From Martelella radicis (GTDB lineage: Bacteria; Pseudomonadota; Alphaproteobacteria; Rhizobiales; Rhizobiaceae), in NCBI RefSeq assembly GCF_014196625.1, contig NZ_JACIDZ010000003.1:186001-250000 (forward strand): a DNA stretch of 64,000 nucleotides. Direction: 5' to 3'. Positions 32,738-43,539 of the stretch are shown here, piece after piece (the stretch's first letter is position 1; each line of letters opens with the position of its first letter). The position numbers and the translations under genes are program-made. The notes beneath the pieces are model-generated. The model saw only the letters and a list, made by a program, of their open reading frames with translations. It searched no databases and was not told the origin of the DNA.

Positions 32738-33973
32738 TTAGCTGCGATAATCGCCGTTGATGGCGACATATTCCTTGGTCAGGTCGCAGGTGTAGATCGT
32801 CGCCTGACCCTCGCCGAGGCCGATATCGGCGCGAATGGTGATCTCGTCCTCGCGCATGACGGCGGAGGCGAATTCCTCGGAATAGTCCGGATCGCGCTCG
32901 CCGTTGACGGCAACGCGGATATCGCCGAACCAGATGGCAAGGCGGTCGCGGTCGGCCTTCTCGCCGGCCTTGCCGACGGCCATGACCACGCGGCCCCAAT
33001 TGGCGTCCTCGCCGGCAACGGCGGTCTTGACCAGCGGCGAATTGGCGATCGAGCGGGCGATGACATCGGCGGCGCGATTGCTTTCCGCGCCCGTCACCCG
33101 CACCGTCACCATCTTGCGCGCGCCTTCACCGTCGCGGACGATCTGCAGCGCCAGGTCCTGCATCAGCGCATGAAGCGCGGCGCGGAAATCGTCAAGGCGC
33201 GGGTCGGAGCCGTCGGTGACCATATCCTGGCCGGGCGCCCTGCCGGTTGCGAAGGCGAGAACGGTATCGGAGGTGGAGGTGTCGCTGTCGACGGTGACGG
33301 CATTGAAGCTCGCGCCCACGCCCTCGGAAAGGAGTTGCTGGAGGGCTTCGGCCGAGATCGCCGCATCGGTGGCGATGAAGGAAAGCATGGTGGCCATGTC
33401 GGGCGCGATCATGCCGGCGCCCTTGGCTATGCCGTTCAGCGTCACCGAAACGCCGTCGATCTCTGCGCCCCTGGTCGCGACCTTCGGATAGGTATCCGTG
33501 GTCATGATCGCCTTTGCCGCCTCAAGCCACAGGTCGGGCTTTGCCTCGCCGGCCATGGTTGAGAGAACGCCTGCGAATTTGGAGGCATCGAGCGGTTCGC
33601 CGATGACGCCGGTCGAGGCCAGGAACACGTCGCTTTCGGCGCAATCGGCGGCTTCGGCGGCGGTGCGCGCGGTCAGCGCCGTGGCTTCCGCGCCCTTCTT
33701 GCCGGTAAAGGCGTTGGCATTGCCGGAATTGACGACCAGCACGCGGGCCTTGCCGCCGGCAAGATTGGCGCGGCAGAAATCAACGGGAGCGGAAGGGCAT
33801 TTCGATTTGGTGAAGAGGCCGGCGACGCTTGCCTGATCGTCAAAGATCATCATCATGACGTCCGTCCGCCCCTTGTACTTGATGCCGGCGGCTGCGGTCG
33901 CGATGCGCAGGCCGTCGATCGGCGGCATCGGCGGATAGGATTTCGGCGCGAGCGGAGATATGGCGGTCGTCAT
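32738..33973 (-). CDS. argJ: Bifunctional ornithine acetyltransferase/N-acetylglutamate synthase
   Basis: 411 aa. The self-cleavage region is clear: [20 protein letters not shown], where the Thr of ATML becomes the N-terminal nucleophile of the beta chain. [15 protein letters not shown] and [15 protein letters not shown] are further ArgJ landmarks. The enzyme moves acetyl from N-acetylornithine to glutamate in the cyclic arginine pathway. It follows the parvulin-type gene by 54 bp with a strong hairpin in between. Confidence 0.95.
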   Translation of the reverse strand: MTTAISPLAPKSYPPMPPIDGLRIATAAAGIKYKGRTDVMMMIFDDQASVAGLFTKSKCPSAPVDFCRANLAGGKARVLVVNSGNANAFTGKKGAEATALTARTAAEAADCAESDVFLASTGVIGEPLDASKFAGVLSTMAGEAKPDLWLEAAKAIMTTDTYPKVATRGAEIDGVSVTLNGIAKGAGMIAPDMATMLSFIATDAAISAEALQQLLSEGVGASFNAVTVDSDTSTSDTVLAFATGRAPGQDMVTDGSDPRLDDFRAALHALMQDLALQIVRDGEGARKMVTVRVTGAESNRAADVIARSIANSPLVKTAVAGEDANWGRVVMAVGKAGEKADRDRLAIWFGDIRVAVNGERDPDYSEEFASAVMREDEITIRADIGLGEGQATIYTCDLTKEYVAINGDYRS

Positions 33974-33991
33974 GGCAGGCCTCTCGAAAGT

Positions 33992-34018
33992 CCGGCCCGC
34001 GGGAAAATCGCGGGCCGG
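33992..34018 (-). terminator. Strong hairpin between the parvulin-type gene and argJ
   Basis: Perfect 10-bp GC-rich arms CCGGCCCGCG / CGCGGGCCGG around a 7-nt loop. On the minus strand only ACTTTC follows, so termination may be partial; it could instead stabilise the upstream mRNA and let argJ be read through. Confidence 0.5.
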
Positions 34019-34027
34019 TGGTTTGGA

Positions 34028-34891
34028 TCACTGCATTTTATTGACGGCCTCGTAGGCCTGTTGCAAGTCCTTATCTTCAATGACGATCTTGTCTTCGGTC
34101 TTCAGCTTGGAGACCACTTCGTTGTATTTCTCGCTGGCAACGAGCTGGCGAAGCTGCGGCTCGACCTGTTCAAACGGGATCGGCGCCTTTTCGCGCATGT
34201 CCTCGACCTCGATCACATGGTAGCCGAACTGGGTCTGGACCGGGGTCTCGGTATATTCGCCGGGCTCGAGCGAGAAGGCGACCTCTTCGAATTCCGGAAC
34301 CATCTGGCCCTTGGAGAAGTAGCCGAGATCGCCGCCGTTTTCAGCCGACGGGCCGGTTGAATGTTCCTTGGCGAGTTCGGCGAAATCGGCGCCGTTGTCG
34401 AGTTCCTTGATGATTTCCTTGGCCTCATCCTCGGTGTCGACCAGGATGTGGCGGGCGTGAACCTCTTCCTGCTTCGGCGCATTGGCGATTTCCTCGTCAT
34501 AGCGCGCCTTCAGCATTTCCGGCGTGATCTGGGCGTTGATCTTCTCGTCGAAGAAGGTGTTGTAGAGCTCTTCCTGGCGCATCTGGTCCATACGCGTCTT
34601 GAAGGCCTCGGTCTTGTCGAGACCTTCCTTCTCCGCGGCATCGGTGATGACCTTCATGTCGATCAGGCTCGAAAGGGCGACCGCGCGAAGCTGCTCCTCG
34701 GGCATCTGGCCGAACTGGCCCTTGAACTGGTCGAGCGTGGTCTGCAGTTCCGACTGGGTGATCGGGGCGCCGTCAACGGTGGCGACAACCGTGTCATCCG
34801 CTGTCGAAGCGCTGTCCTGGGCGAAGGACGGGACCGCGAAGCTGACAGTTGTTGCCAGGAGTGCAGCGGCTGCCAAATGTCTTTTCTGCAT
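34028..34891 (-). CDS. Periplasmic parvulin-type peptidyl-prolyl isomerase
   Basis: 287 aa from ATG 34891 (signal peptide MQKRHLAAAALLATTVSFAV, cleavage near SFA-QD), preceded by AGGTGA. A SurA/PrsA-like N-terminal helical domain (about 30-140) is followed by one parvulin domain (EEVHARHILVDTEDEAKEII, GGDLGYFSKGQMVPEFEEVAFSL, QFGYHVIEV). It should assist folding of exported or outer-membrane proteins. Its placement before argJ and divergent from secA is consistent with export-related function. Confidence 0.9.
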   Translation of the reverse strand: MQKRHLAAAALLATTVSFAVPSFAQDSASTADDTVVATVDGAPITQSELQTTLDQFKGQFGQMPEEQLRAVALSSLIDMKVITDAAEKEGLDKTEAFKTRMDQMRQEELYNTFFDEKINAQITPEMLKARYDEEIANAPKQEEVHARHILVDTEDEAKEIIKELDNGADFAELAKEHSTGPSAENGGDLGYFSKGQMVPEFEEVAFSLEPGEYTETPVQTQFGYHVIEVEDMREKAPIPFEQVEPQLRQLVASEKYNEVVSKLKTEDKIVIEDKDLQQAYEAVNKMQ

Positions 34892-35243
34892 GAGTTCACC
34901 TTTTTCTGTTGTGCGGCGAAACCTCCTGTTTCGCCCTTTTGAGCCGGTCGGGCCCGTCGCATGTGGTAGAAACCTTGCCACGCGTCAACGTGCGCGGCCG
35001 GAATGCGTTGCATCCTTACCGCGATTTAATGTGCAGCGGTCCGCGAGAAGACCGGCAACACAGGAATGTGGCGATTGTGGCGCGGCCTTTGACGTTGACA
35101 TCCCCCGACCCCCCTCTTATCTGTCTGCCAAGCCCGCGTCCAGTGAAGCTCCGGACGGTGATATGGACCCCGCTTGTCAGGAATGCGTTTGTACGGCGCC
35201 ACGTACAGGATAGATATGACAACTTTCAGAAAGAGCTATTGAA
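34892..35243 (+). other. Divergent promoter region of the isomerase and secA
   Basis: 352 bp without a convincing gene. It includes one good sigma-70-like pair for secA (listed separately). No SecM-like arrest peptide is seen: the short frames here lack the proline/tryptophan-rich end of such peptides. Confidence 0.45.
35095..35122 (+). promoter_or_regulatory. Candidate sigma-70 promoter for secA
   Basis: TTGACA, 16 nt, TTATCT (alternatively 17 nt, TATCTG), about 120 bp before the secA ATG. The -35 box is a perfect consensus; the -10 is weaker. Confidence 0.5.
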
Positions 35244-38033
35244 ATGGTCTCACTCGGTGGCGTAGCCCGCAAATTGTTCGGTTCGGCCAATGAACGCCGT
35301 ATTCGCTCCTACAGACCCCGCGTGGCTGCAATCAATGCGCTCGAAGAGCAGATGGCGGCGCTTTCGGATGACGACCTGAAGGCAAAGACCGAGGAATTCA
35401 AAAAGCAGCTCGCCGAAGGCAAGAGCCTGGACGATCTTCTTGTTGAAGCTTTCGCCGTTGCCCGGGAAGCCTCCAAGCGGGTGCTCGGTCTCAGACCTTT
35501 CGATGTCCAGCTGATTGGCGGCATGATCCTGCATGAAAACGCGATCGCCGAGATGAAGACCGGCGAAGGCAAGACGCTGGTCGCCACGCTTCCCGTCTAT
35601 CTCAACGCGCTTGCCGGCAAGGGCGTCCACGTCGTCACCGTCAACGACTATCTCGCCCGCCGCGACAGCGAGAACATGGGCCGGCTTTATGGCTACCTCG
35701 GGCTCACCACCGGCGTCATCCATCACGGTCTCGATGACCAGCAGCGCCGCGCGGCCTACAGCGCCGATATCACCTATGCGACGAACAACGAGCTGGGCTT
35801 CGACTATCTGCGCGACAACATGAAGATGCAGCGCGCCGAGATGGTCCAGCGCGGCCACAATTACGCGATTGTGGACGAGGTCGACTCGATCCTGGTTGAC
35901 GAGGCGCGCACGCCGCTGATCATTTCCGGCCCGCTCGACGACCGTTCCGATCTTTACGTCACCATCGACAAGATCATTCCGATGCTGGAAGAGGGCGATT
36001 ACGAGATCGACGAAAAGCAGCGCTCGGCCAACTTCTCCGAAGACGGCATGGAGAAGCTGGAAAAGATGCTGACCGAATCGGGTCTGATGAAGGGCGAGTC
36101 GCTTTACGACGTCGAGAATGTCGCGATCGTCCATCATCTCAACAACGCGCTGAAGGCGCACAAGATGTTCTCCCGCGACAAGGACTACATCGTGCGCGAC
36201 GGCGAGGTCGTGATCATCGACGAGTTCACCGGCCGCATGATGCCGGGCCGTCGCTATTCGGAAGGCCAGCATCAGGCGCTCGAAGCCAAGGAAGGCGTCA
36301 AGATCCAGCCGGAAAACCAGACGCTCGCCTCGATCACCTTCCAGAACTATTTCCGCATGTACGACAAGCTCGCCGGCATGACCGGCACGGCGGCAACCGA
36401 AGCGGAAGAATTCGGCAATATCTACGGTCTCGACGTCGTCGAAGTGCCGACCAACCTGCCGATCGTGCGTCTGGATGAGGACGACGAGGTCTATCTCACC
36501 GTCCAGGAAAAATACCAGGCGATCGTCGAGGAGATCAAGGCGGCCAAGGAAAAGGGCCAGCCCGTTCTCGTCGGCACGACCTCGATTGAAAAGTCCGAGA
36601 TGCTGGCCGCGGCGCTGAAGCGCGACGGCATTACCGAGTTCGAGATCCTGAACGCCCGCTACCACGAAAACGAAGCCTTCATCATCGCCCAGGCCGGCGT
36701 GCCCGGCGCTCTGACGATCGCCACCAACATGGCCGGTCGCGGTACCGATATCCAGCTTGGCGGCAATCTGGAAATGCGCATCCAGGCCGAACTCGGCTAT
36801 CTGGAGCCGGGCACGGATATCGTGACCAACGAGCAGGGCGAGCGCGTCGAGGTCGAACGCAAGTTCACCCCGCCGGGACCCGAGCGCGAGGCCAAGGAAC
36901 AGGCGATCCGCGAGGATGTCGCCCGCCTCAAGCAGGAGGCGCTGGCCGCCGGCGGTCTTTACGTGATCGCCACCGAGCGCCATGAGAGCCGGCGCATCGA
37001 CAACCAGTTGCGCGGCCGTTCCGGCCGTCAGGGCGACCCGGGACGCTCGAAGTTCTACCTCTCGCTTCAGGACGACCTGATGCGCATCTTCGGCTCCGAC
37101 CGCATGGAAAGCATGCTGCAGAAGCTCGGCCTGAAGGAAGGCGAGGCGATCGTCCATCCCTGGATCAACAAGGCGCTCGAGCGCGCGCAGAAGAAGGTCG
37201 AAGCCCGCAACTTCGACATCCGCAAGAACTTGCTGAAATATGACGACGTGCTCAACGACCAGCGCAAGGTCGTCTTCGACCAGCGCAAGGAACTGATGGA
37301 TTCCGAAGACATTTCGGAGATCGTCGAGGACATGCGTCACGAAGTGATCGAGAACGCCGTTCACCGCCGCATTCCCGAGCGCGCCTATGCCGAACAGTGG
37401 GATGTCGCGGGCCTGAAGGAAGACTGCCTGCGCATTCTGAGCCTCGACCTTCCGATCGAGGAATGGGCCGCCGAAGACGGGATTGCCGAGCCGGAAATTC
37501 TCGAGCGCATCAATGCCGCTGCCGATCAGGCCGAGGAAGTGCGCGCCAAGCAGGCCGAGCAGTTTGGTCCGGACGTGATGAAATATGTCCAGCGTCAGGT
37601 GACGATGCAGTCGCTCGACCATCTCTGGCGCGAGCATATCGTCAATCTCGATCATCTGCGCTCGGTCATTGGCTTCCGTGGCTACGCCCAGCGCGATCCG
37701 CTGCAGGAATACAAGGCCGAAGCCTTTGAACTGTTCCAGGCCCTGCTCGGCAATATGCGCGAGCTTGCGGTCTCGCAGCTTTCGCGCGTCCAGCTGGTGC
37801 GTGAACAGCAGCCGCCCCAGCCGCAGCCCGAAGTCGACCCCGCACAGCTGCGCGCCAGCCACCTTGACCCGGATACGGGAGAAGACGAAATGGCTGGCGA
37901 ACAGGTTGGGGCCGGTGAAGCGGCAATGCCTGCCGGCGAACTGCCGGAAGAATACCGCAATGTCGGTCGCAACGATCCGTGCCCCTGCGGTTCGGGCCGC
38001 AAGTTCAAGCACTGCCACGGCCGGCTTGCCTGA
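35244..38033 (+). CDS. secA: Preprotein translocase ATPase SecA
   Basis: 929 aa, full length for the family. Walker A is in [15 protein letters not shown], the DEAD-like Walker B in [20 protein letters not shown], further motifs are [16 protein letters not shown] and [11 protein letters not shown]. The C-terminal zinc/SecB-binding motif [17 protein letters not shown] is intact. SecA powers export of unfolded preproteins, here including the porin, TRAP binding protein and alginate-type periplasmic proteins. A bidirectional terminator follows. Confidence 0.98.
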   Translation: MVSLGGVARKLFGSANERRIRSYRPRVAAINALEEQMAALSDDDLKAKTEEFKKQLAEGKSLDDLLVEAFAVAREASKRVLGLRPFDVQLIGGMILHENAIAEMKTGEGKTLVATLPVYLNALAGKGVHVVTVNDYLARRDSENMGRLYGYLGLTTGVIHHGLDDQQRRAAYSADITYATNNELGFDYLRDNMKMQRAEMVQRGHNYAIVDEVDSILVDEARTPLIISGPLDDRSDLYVTIDKIIPMLEEGDYEIDEKQRSANFSEDGMEKLEKMLTESGLMKGESLYDVENVAIVHHLNNALKAHKMFSRDKDYIVRDGEVVIIDEFTGRMMPGRRYSEGQHQALEAKEGVKIQPENQTLASITFQNYFRMYDKLAGMTGTAATEAEEFGNIYGLDVVEVPTNLPIVRLDEDDEVYLTVQEKYQAIVEEIKAAKEKGQPVLVGTTSIEKSEMLAAALKRDGITEFEILNARYHENEAFIIAQAGVPGALTIATNMAGRGTDIQLGGNLEMRIQAELGYLEPGTDIVTNEQGERVEVERKFTPPGPEREAKEQAIREDVARLKQEALAAGGLYVIATERHESRRIDNQLRGRSGRQGDPGRSKFYLSLQDDLMRIFGSDRMESMLQKLGLKEGEAIVHPWINKALERAQKKVEARNFDIRKNLLKYDDVLNDQRKVVFDQRKELMDSEDISEIVEDMRHEVIENAVHRRIPERAYAEQWDVAGLKEDCLRILSLDLPIEEWAAEDGIAEPEILERINAAADQAEEVRAKQAEQFGPDVMKYVQRQVTMQSLDHLWREHIVNLDHLRSVIGFRGYAQRDPLQEYKAEAFELFQALLGNMRELAVSQLSRVQLVREQQPPQPQPEVDPAQLRASHLDPDTGEDEMAGEQVGAGEAAMPAGELPEEYRNVGRNDPCPCGSGRKFKHCHGRLA

Positions 38034-38055
38034 CCGACGGTTCAGACTTCGAGCG

Positions 38056-38083
38056 AAAACGGCGCCTTGCGGGCGCCGTTTTT
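38056..38083 (+). terminator. Rho-independent terminator after secA
   Basis: Stem AAAACGGCGCC / GGCGCCGTTTT with a short loop and trailing T run. The opposite strand also ends in TTTT, so it can serve the convergent glucosidase gene. Confidence 0.92.
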
Positions 38084-38101
38084 GCTTTGACCTGCCGCCA
38101 C

Positions 38102-39781
38102 CTACGCCGGCACTTTGAGAACCAGCGCCTCCCATGGAAGAAGCGTCAGTTCTTCGCTTGGCAGTGTTTCTTCGCGCCGGTCATCATTGCTGATCAGCAC
38201 GTTCGAGCCTTCCAACCCGTCATGTTTCCACATCACAGGAACGCGGGAAAAGTTTATCGTAACGATCAGCCGTTCGTCATCAAGCTTCCGCTCGAAGGCG
38301 AACACCATCTCGTGGTCGGGCGCCAGATCCTCGTACGTGCCGTAGATGAGGGCAGGGGTGTCGTGGCGCAGCGCGATCAACTTGCGATAGTGATGATAGA
38401 CCGAGCCCTGGTCCGCCTGCGCCGCCGCAGCGTTGATCTCCGGATAATTCGGATTGACCGCAAGCCAGGGTTTTTCCGCCGTTGTAAAGCCGGCGTTCTT
38501 TGACGCATCCCACTGCATCGGCGTGCGGGCGTGGTCGCGGCTCACCTTGTTGAGGTTCTCCAGAAGCTCCGCGGCGCTGACCTTCCCGGTCTCCACATGG
38601 TCCTGTCTCAGACCACGCACCTCGATATCGTCGAACTGGTCGAGATCTGTGAAGGGGTAGTTCACCATGCCGATCTCCTCGCCCTGATAGATGAAGGGCG
38701 TGCCGCGCATGGTCAGCATCATCGTCGCCAGCGCCTTGGCCGAGATCGCGCGATATTCCGGCGAAGGATCGCCAAAATGGCTGACGGTGCGCGGCTGGTC
38801 GTGATTGCCGAGGAAGACGGTGTTCCAGCCGGTCATGCCGACAGCCTTGTCGAGCCGGTCGAAGGTGGCCTTCATGTCGGTGAGCTTGCGCGGCTTCCAG
38901 CGCCAGCCGTCGCGATCGAGCATGACCACGGCGAAGTTGAAGATCATGTTGAGCTCGTTGCGGGCCTCATCGACGAAGAGCGGTGTTTGCGCGTCGGAAA
39001 CGCCGGCAGCCTCGCCCACCGTCATGCAGTCATAATGGGACAGCACTTCGCGGTTCATCTCCTGCAGATATTCATGCAGGCGCGGCCCCGAGGCGTAGAC
39101 GCGGCCGGGATCCTTCATCTCTTCCTCGGTCAGGTCCGGGAAGGCGAAATTCTTCGAGATGAACGGGATCACGTCCATGCGGAAACCCGAGACGCCCTTG
39201 TCGAGCCAGAAGCGCATCAGGTCGTAGACTTCCGCGCGGACCTTCTCGTTGTCCCAGTTGAGGTCCGGCTGTTTCTTCGCAAAATAATGCAGATAATAGT
39301 CGCCGGTGGCATCGTCCTTCTCCCAGGCCGAGCCGCCGAAATAGGAGACAAAATTGTTGGGAACGCCCTTCGAACCGTCGCGCCAGATGTAATAGTCGCG
39401 CTTGGCGCTGTCGCGCGAGGACCGGCTTTCGACAAACCATTCATGCTCATCGCTCGAATGGTTGACCACGAGGTCGATGACCAGCCGCATGCCGCGCTTC
39501 TTGATTTCGGCAAGCAGGCGGTCGAAATCGGCCATGGTGCCGAACTCGGCCATCACCTTGCGGTAGTCGCGGATGTCATAGCCATTGTCGGCGTTCGGGC
39601 TGTCGAAATGCGGCGACAGCCAGATGACGTCGATGCCAAGTGCGGCCACATGATCGAGCTTTTCGATGATACCGGGAATGTCGCCGATGCCGTCGCCATT
39701 GGAATCGGCGAAGGAACGCGGATAGATCTGGTAGGCGACGGCCTCTTTCCACCAGTGCTTGCTTTGCGCGGGCTGCGGCAT
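38102..39781 (-). CDS. GH13 alpha-glucosidase (oligo-1,6-glucosidase type)
   Basis: 559 aa from ATG 39781, preceded by AGGGAGG. GH13 regions are complete: YQIYPRSFADSNGDGIGDIPG, MRLVIDLVVNHSSDEHEWF, GFRMDVIPFISK (nucleophile Asp), MTVGEAAG (acid/base Glu in the E of GEAAG), and FLGNHDQPRTVSHFGD. No signal peptide, so cytoplasmic. It hydrolyses short alpha-glucosides such as isomaltose or sucrose-like sugars, or could act as trehalose-related transglucosidase. No sugar transporter is adjacent. Confidence 0.92.
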   Translation of the reverse strand: MPQPAQSKHWWKEAVAYQIYPRSFADSNGDGIGDIPGIIEKLDHVAALGIDVIWLSPHFDSPNADNGYDIRDYRKVMAEFGTMADFDRLLAEIKKRGMRLVIDLVVNHSSDEHEWFVESRSSRDSAKRDYYIWRDGSKGVPNNFVSYFGGSAWEKDDATGDYYLHYFAKKQPDLNWDNEKVRAEVYDLMRFWLDKGVSGFRMDVIPFISKNFAFPDLTEEEMKDPGRVYASGPRLHEYLQEMNREVLSHYDCMTVGEAAGVSDAQTPLFVDEARNELNMIFNFAVVMLDRDGWRWKPRKLTDMKATFDRLDKAVGMTGWNTVFLGNHDQPRTVSHFGDPSPEYRAISAKALATMMLTMRGTPFIYQGEEIGMVNYPFTDLDQFDDIEVRGLRQDHVETGKVSAAELLENLNKVSRDHARTPMQWDASKNAGFTTAEKPWLAVNPNYPEINAAAAQADQGSVYHHYRKLIALRHDTPALIYGTYEDLAPDHEMVFAFERKLDDERLIVTINFSRVPVMWKHDGLEGSNVLISNDDRREETLPSEELTLLPWEALVLKVPA

Positions 39782-39938
39782 GTCTGCCTCCCTTGATGCT
39801 TGTTTTTCTATGCGTTTCTTGTCCCGAATTATGTCCGCGCGCGGGCGAGGGCAAGCGTCTCCCGGTGAAAAGCGCTTTTCATCCATGGACGTATGAAAGC
39901 GTTTGGCGGAAGGCTTTGAGCGCCGTTTTTCTTGCCGC

Positions 39939-39967
39939 TTGCCAGTCCGGCCAAGCTGGGGTAGAAA
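39939..39967 (+). promoter_or_regulatory. Promoter of the trp leader
   Basis: TTGCCA (39939-39944), 17 nt, TAGAAA (39962-39967). The expected start point is about 7 nt later, that is at the first base of the trpL ATG (39974), so the leader would be leaderless, as I recall for Sinorhizobium trpL. Positions are read from sequence; the start site is inferred. Confidence 0.6.
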
Positions 39968-39973
39968 AAGCTC

Positions 39974-40021
39974 ATGATGATCACGACGATGAACATTGCA
40001 AACTGGTGGTGGGCTCGCTAA
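39974..40021 (+). CDS. trpL: trp operon leader peptide (WWW)
   Basis: 15 residues: MMITTMNIANWWWAR, then TAA. Three consecutive tryptophan codons before a terminator and trpE(G) mark a transcription attenuator: a ribosome stalled at TGG codons under tryptophan shortage prevents terminator formation. The rhizobial peptide ends in the same WWWAR. No Shine-Dalgarno site is visible, agreeing with a leaderless start at the first A. A second ATG directly follows the first. Confidence 0.92.
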   Translation: MMITTMNIANWWWAR

Positions 40022-40057
40022 AGGCGGCCACGATCACGCATGTCCGGATGATCTGAC

Positions 40058-40087
40058 AAAGCCGCCCTCAAACCGAGGCGGCTTTTT
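40058..40087 (+). terminator. trp attenuator terminator
   Basis: AAAGCCGCC / GGCGGCTTT stem with an inner CTC/GAG extension, followed by TTTTTT, between trpL and trpE(G). The upstream segment AAGGCGGCC at 40021 can pair with part of the stem and provides an alternative fold. Release of the short leader also produces a small RNA, as described for rnTrpL in Sinorhizobium. Confidence 0.9.
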
Positions 40088-40178
40088 TCGTATTGTCGCC
40101 GCCTTTGCGGGGTTCAACGAATGAAATTGCGAAACGCGCGGGACGCCGTTTCGCGACACAAAAGGTGGAGCAGGGACA

Positions 40179-42386
40179 ATGAGCCTTCATGAACGGCCGG
40201 ATGGCGGGGAAAGCTACGAGACGAAGGGCGGCGTGACGATCACGCGCACCCGCCGTTTCGTGCCCTATGGCGATTCCGTATCGAGCTATATCGACCGGCT
40301 GGACGAGCGCCGCGGCGCGGTCTTTTCGTCCAACTACGAATATCCGGGCCGCTACACGCGCTGGGACACGGCCGTCATCGATCCGCCGGCCGCCATTTCC
40401 TGCAATGGCCGCACCATGTGGATCGAGGCCTTCAACGGACGCGGCGAAGCGCTGCTTGCGCTCATCCTCCCGGTCGTGGAGGCTCTGGAACCGGTGATGA
40501 TCACCGGCCGCGCCTCCCGCCGGATCGATCTTCAGGTCGCGGAACCCGACCGTCAGTTCACCGAGGAAGAGCGCTCCAAGGCGCCGACCGTCTTCACCGT
40601 GCTGCGCGCCATCGTCGATCTCTTCCATTCCGATGAGGATGCGAGCCTCGGGCTCTACGGCGCCTTCGGCTACGATCTCGCGTTCCAGTTTGACGCCGTG
40701 AAGCTGAAGCTGGAGCGCCCGGCCGACCAGCGCGACATGGTGCTGTTCCTGCCCGACGAGGTGCTGATGGTCGACAACCATGCCGCCAAGGCCTGGATCG
40801 ATCGTTACGACTTTGAGAAGGACGGGATTACGACGGAGGGCAAGGGCGAGGACATCGCGTCCGATCCGTTCCGCCCCTCCAACAGCCTGCCGCCCCGCAG
40901 CGACCACCACAAGGGCGAATATGCCGAACTCGTCACCAAGGCGAAGGAAAGCTTCGTGCGCGGCGACCTGTTCGAGGTCGTGCCCGGCCAGCAATTCATG
41001 GAGCGCTGCGCCAGCAAGCCCTCGGCAATCTCCAAGCGGCTGAAGGCGACCAACCCGTCGCCCTATTCCTTCTTCATCAATCTCGGCAACCAGGAATATC
41101 TGATCGGCGCATCGCCGGAAATGTTCGTGCGCGTCACCGGCCGTCGGATCGAGACGTGCCCGATTTCCGGCACGATCAAGCGCGGCGAGGACCCGATTGC
41201 GGACAGCCAGCAGATCCTGAAACTGCTGAACTCGCAGAAGGACGAGTCCGAACTGACCATGTGTTCCGATGTCGACCGCAACGACAAGAGCCGGGTTTGC
41301 GAGCCGGGCTCGGTCAAGGTCATCGGCCGCCGCCAGATCGAGATGTATTCGCGCCTCATTCATACGGTGGACCATATCGAGGGCCGTCTGCGCCCCGACA
41401 TGGACGCCTTCGACGCCTTCCTCAGCCATGCCTGGGCGGTGACGGTGACCGGCGCGCCGAAACTCTGGGCCATGCGCTTCATCGAAAACCACGAGAAGAG
41501 CCCGCGCGCCTGGTATGGCGGCGCCATCGGCATGGTCGGTTTCAACGGCGACATGAATACCGGTCTGACGCTGCGCACGATCCGGGTCAAGAACGGCACG
41601 GCGGAAGTGCGCGCCGGCGCCACCCTGCTTTACGATTCCGATCCCCATGAGGAAGAAGCGGAGACCGAATTGAAGGCTTCAGCCATGCTTGCCGCGATCC
41701 GCGAGGCGGATGCGGAGAAACTTGCGCCCGCCACGCGGCCGGTGTCGAAGATCGGCGCGGGACTGAAGATCCTGCTCGTCGACCACGAGGACAGCTTCGT
41801 TCACACACTCGCCAATTACTTCCGCCAGACGGGCGCGGAAGTGGCGACCGTGCGCTCGCCGGTGGCGGACGAGACCTTCGACCGGATCGCGCCGGACCTC
41901 GTCGTCCTGTCTCCAGGACCGGGCATGCCGAAGGACTTCGACTGCAAGGGGACGATCAAGAAGGCGCGCAGTCGCAACCTGCCGATCTTCGGCGTCTGCC
42001 TCGGCCTGCAGGCGCTGGCGGAAGCCTATGGCGGCACGCTCAGGCAACTTGCCGTGCCCATGCATGGCAAGCCGTCACGTATCCGTATCCTCGAACCGGG
42101 ACGTCTGTTTGACGGGTTGCCGAAGGAGATCACCGTCGGCCGCTATCACTCGATCTTCGCCGATGCGGTGCAATTGCCGAGCGAATTCGCCATCTCGGCG
42201 GAGACCGATGACGGCATCGTCATGGGCATCGAGCATGCGCATGAACCGGTTGCCGCCGTGCAGTTCCATCCCGAATCGATCATGACGCTCGGGGGCGATG
42301 CCGGCATGCGGATCATCGAGAATGTGGTGGGCAAGCTGGTCGACCGCTCCGGCGAGGCTTTGGGAGACAAAAAGGCGGCAGGCTGA
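40179..42386 (+). CDS. trpE(G): Fused anthranilate synthase TrpE(G)
   Basis: 735 aa, matching the ~729 aa rhizobial fusion. The TrpE part (about 1-510) binds chorismate ([58 protein letters not shown]). The TrpG glutaminase part (from about 527, [20 protein letters not shown]) holds [16 protein letters not shown] (Cys nucleophile) and [12 protein letters not shown] (His-Glu). It makes anthranilate from chorismate and glutamine, the first step to tryptophan, and is under attenuation by the upstream trpL element. Confidence 0.97.
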   Translation: MSLHERPDGGESYETKGGVTITRTRRFVPYGDSVSSYIDRLDERRGAVFSSNYEYPGRYTRWDTAVIDPPAAISCNGRTMWIEAFNGRGEALLALILPVVEALEPVMITGRASRRIDLQVAEPDRQFTEEERSKAPTVFTVLRAIVDLFHSDEDASLGLYGAFGYDLAFQFDAVKLKLERPADQRDMVLFLPDEVLMVDNHAAKAWIDRYDFEKDGITTEGKGEDIASDPFRPSNSLPPRSDHHKGEYAELVTKAKESFVRGDLFEVVPGQQFMERCASKPSAISKRLKATNPSPYSFFINLGNQEYLIGASPEMFVRVTGRRIETCPISGTIKRGEDPIADSQQILKLLNSQKDESELTMCSDVDRNDKSRVCEPGSVKVIGRRQIEMYSRLIHTVDHIEGRLRPDMDAFDAFLSHAWAVTVTGAPKLWAMRFIENHEKSPRAWYGGAIGMVGFNGDMNTGLTLRTIRVKNGTAEVRAGATLLYDSDPHEEEAETELKASAMLAAIREADAEKLAPATRPVSKIGAGLKILLVDHEDSFVHTLANYFRQTGAEVATVRSPVADETFDRIAPDLVVLSPGPGMPKDFDCKGTIKKARSRNLPIFGVCLGLQALAEAYGGTLRQLAVPMHGKPSRIRILEPGRLFDGLPKEITVGRYHSIFADAVQLPSEFAISAETDDGIVMGIEHAHEPVAAVQFHPESIMTLGGDAGMRIIENVVGKLVDRSGEALGDKKAAG

Positions 42387-42479
42387 AGTCTGTCTTGCCA
42401 TTGTCGCGTTGAGGGGGTAGCAGATCGACAGCGCCGGACGGCTGATCCGGCCTGTCGTTGAGCAAGACGGGAATTTCCG

Positions 42480-43400
42480 ATGACTGGTGGGCAGGTAAAA
42501 GGCGGCGGCGCAAGCCGGACGCGGACGCTGGCATTCTGGACGATACCGCTCTCTCTTCTCGTGCTCGGGATCAAGCTTCTCGCCTGGCATCTGACCGGTT
42601 CCGTGGCGCTGCTGTCCGACGCGCTCGAATCGATCGTCAATGTGGTGGCCGCAATCGCTGCCTTCGTCGCGATCGTCTACGCCGCCAAGCCCGCTGACCA
42701 CGATCATCAATTCGGCCATCACAAGGCGGAATATATCTCCGCCGTCATCGAGGGCGTGGCGATTGTCGTTGCCTCGCTCCTGATCTTCAAGGAAGCCATC
42801 GGCGAACTCTTCGACCCGTCCATGCCGACCGATGTCGGCCTTGGCCTTGGCGTCAACATTTTCGCAAGCCTGATCAACGGTGTCTGGGCCTATGTGCTGA
42901 TTTCGGCCGGGCGGTCGATGCGCTCGCCGGCGCTTGTGGCCGACGGCAAGCATATCCGCACCGACGTCGTCACCTCGGTCGGCGTCGTCATTGGTCTCGG
43001 CATTGCGCTGGCGACCGGCTATCCGATCTTCGATCCGCTGATCGCGCTCGCCGTTGCCGCGCACATCCTCTATGCCGGGTGGCAGCTGATCGCCGAATCC
43101 GTCGGCGGCCTGATGGATGCGGCGCTGACGGGCGACGAGGAGGACGCGATCCGCAAGGCGATCTACGACAATGCCGACGGGTCATCCGACGTCCACGACC
43201 TGAAGACCCGCCGCGCGGGCTCTGCAGCCTTCATCGATTTTCACCTCGTGGTCAGCGAAGACATGACTGTCGGCGAGGCCCACGATATCTGCGACCGGCT
43301 GGAAGGCGCGATCAAGAAGGCGATTCCCGGCTCATCGCTCGCCATCCATGTCGAGCCCGAAGGGGTGAAACCGCATGGGGTGCGGGTCCGGATCGACTAA
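42480..43400 (+). CDS. Cation diffusion facilitator metal efflux protein
   Basis: 306 aa with six membrane helices. Metal site residues are visible as SDALESIVN (Asp), HDHQFGHHKAEY and DGKHIRTDVVTS (HxxxD). The C-terminal cytoplasmic domain (from about 205) has the ferredoxin-like CDF fold (VHDLKTRRAGSAAFIDFHL). It exports Zn, Fe or a related divalent metal with proton exchange; metal choice is not certain. It starts about 90 bp after trpE(G). Confidence 0.9.
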   Translation: MTGGQVKGGGASRTRTLAFWTIPLSLLVLGIKLLAWHLTGSVALLSDALESIVNVVAAIAAFVAIVYAAKPADHDHQFGHHKAEYISAVIEGVAIVVASLLIFKEAIGELFDPSMPTDVGLGLGVNIFASLINGVWAYVLISAGRSMRSPALVADGKHIRTDVVTSVGVVIGLGIALATGYPIFDPLIALAVAAHILYAGWQLIAESVGGLMDAALTGDEEDAIRKAIYDNADGSSDVHDLKTRRAGSAAFIDFHLVVSEDMTVGEAHDICDRLEGAIKKAIPGSSLAIHVEPEGVKPHGVRVRID

Positions 43401-43539
43401 GTGCCCTCAATGGATGCTTGTTCTGGATTTTACTTTTTTGGGTTGCGATCTTTCGCCGGTCTGGCTACCCCTGTTTGAAGGGCATCCATGTTCTGGATTC
43501 CTGTCTTGAATGCATAGTTTCATTTTTTTGGGGGCAATG

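Noticed and set aside
34892-35243. SecM-like arrest peptide upstream of secA
   Set aside because: Short frames in this gap lack an arrest-type C-terminal motif.
35250-38135. Long minus-strand open frame opposite secA
   Set aside because: It mirrors the high-GC third-position pattern of secA and has no recognisable motif; a shadow of the real gene.
40068-41648. Minus-strand frame of over 500 codons opposite trpE(G)
   Set aside because: Composition is typical of an antisense shadow, and trpE(G) is certain on the plus strand.
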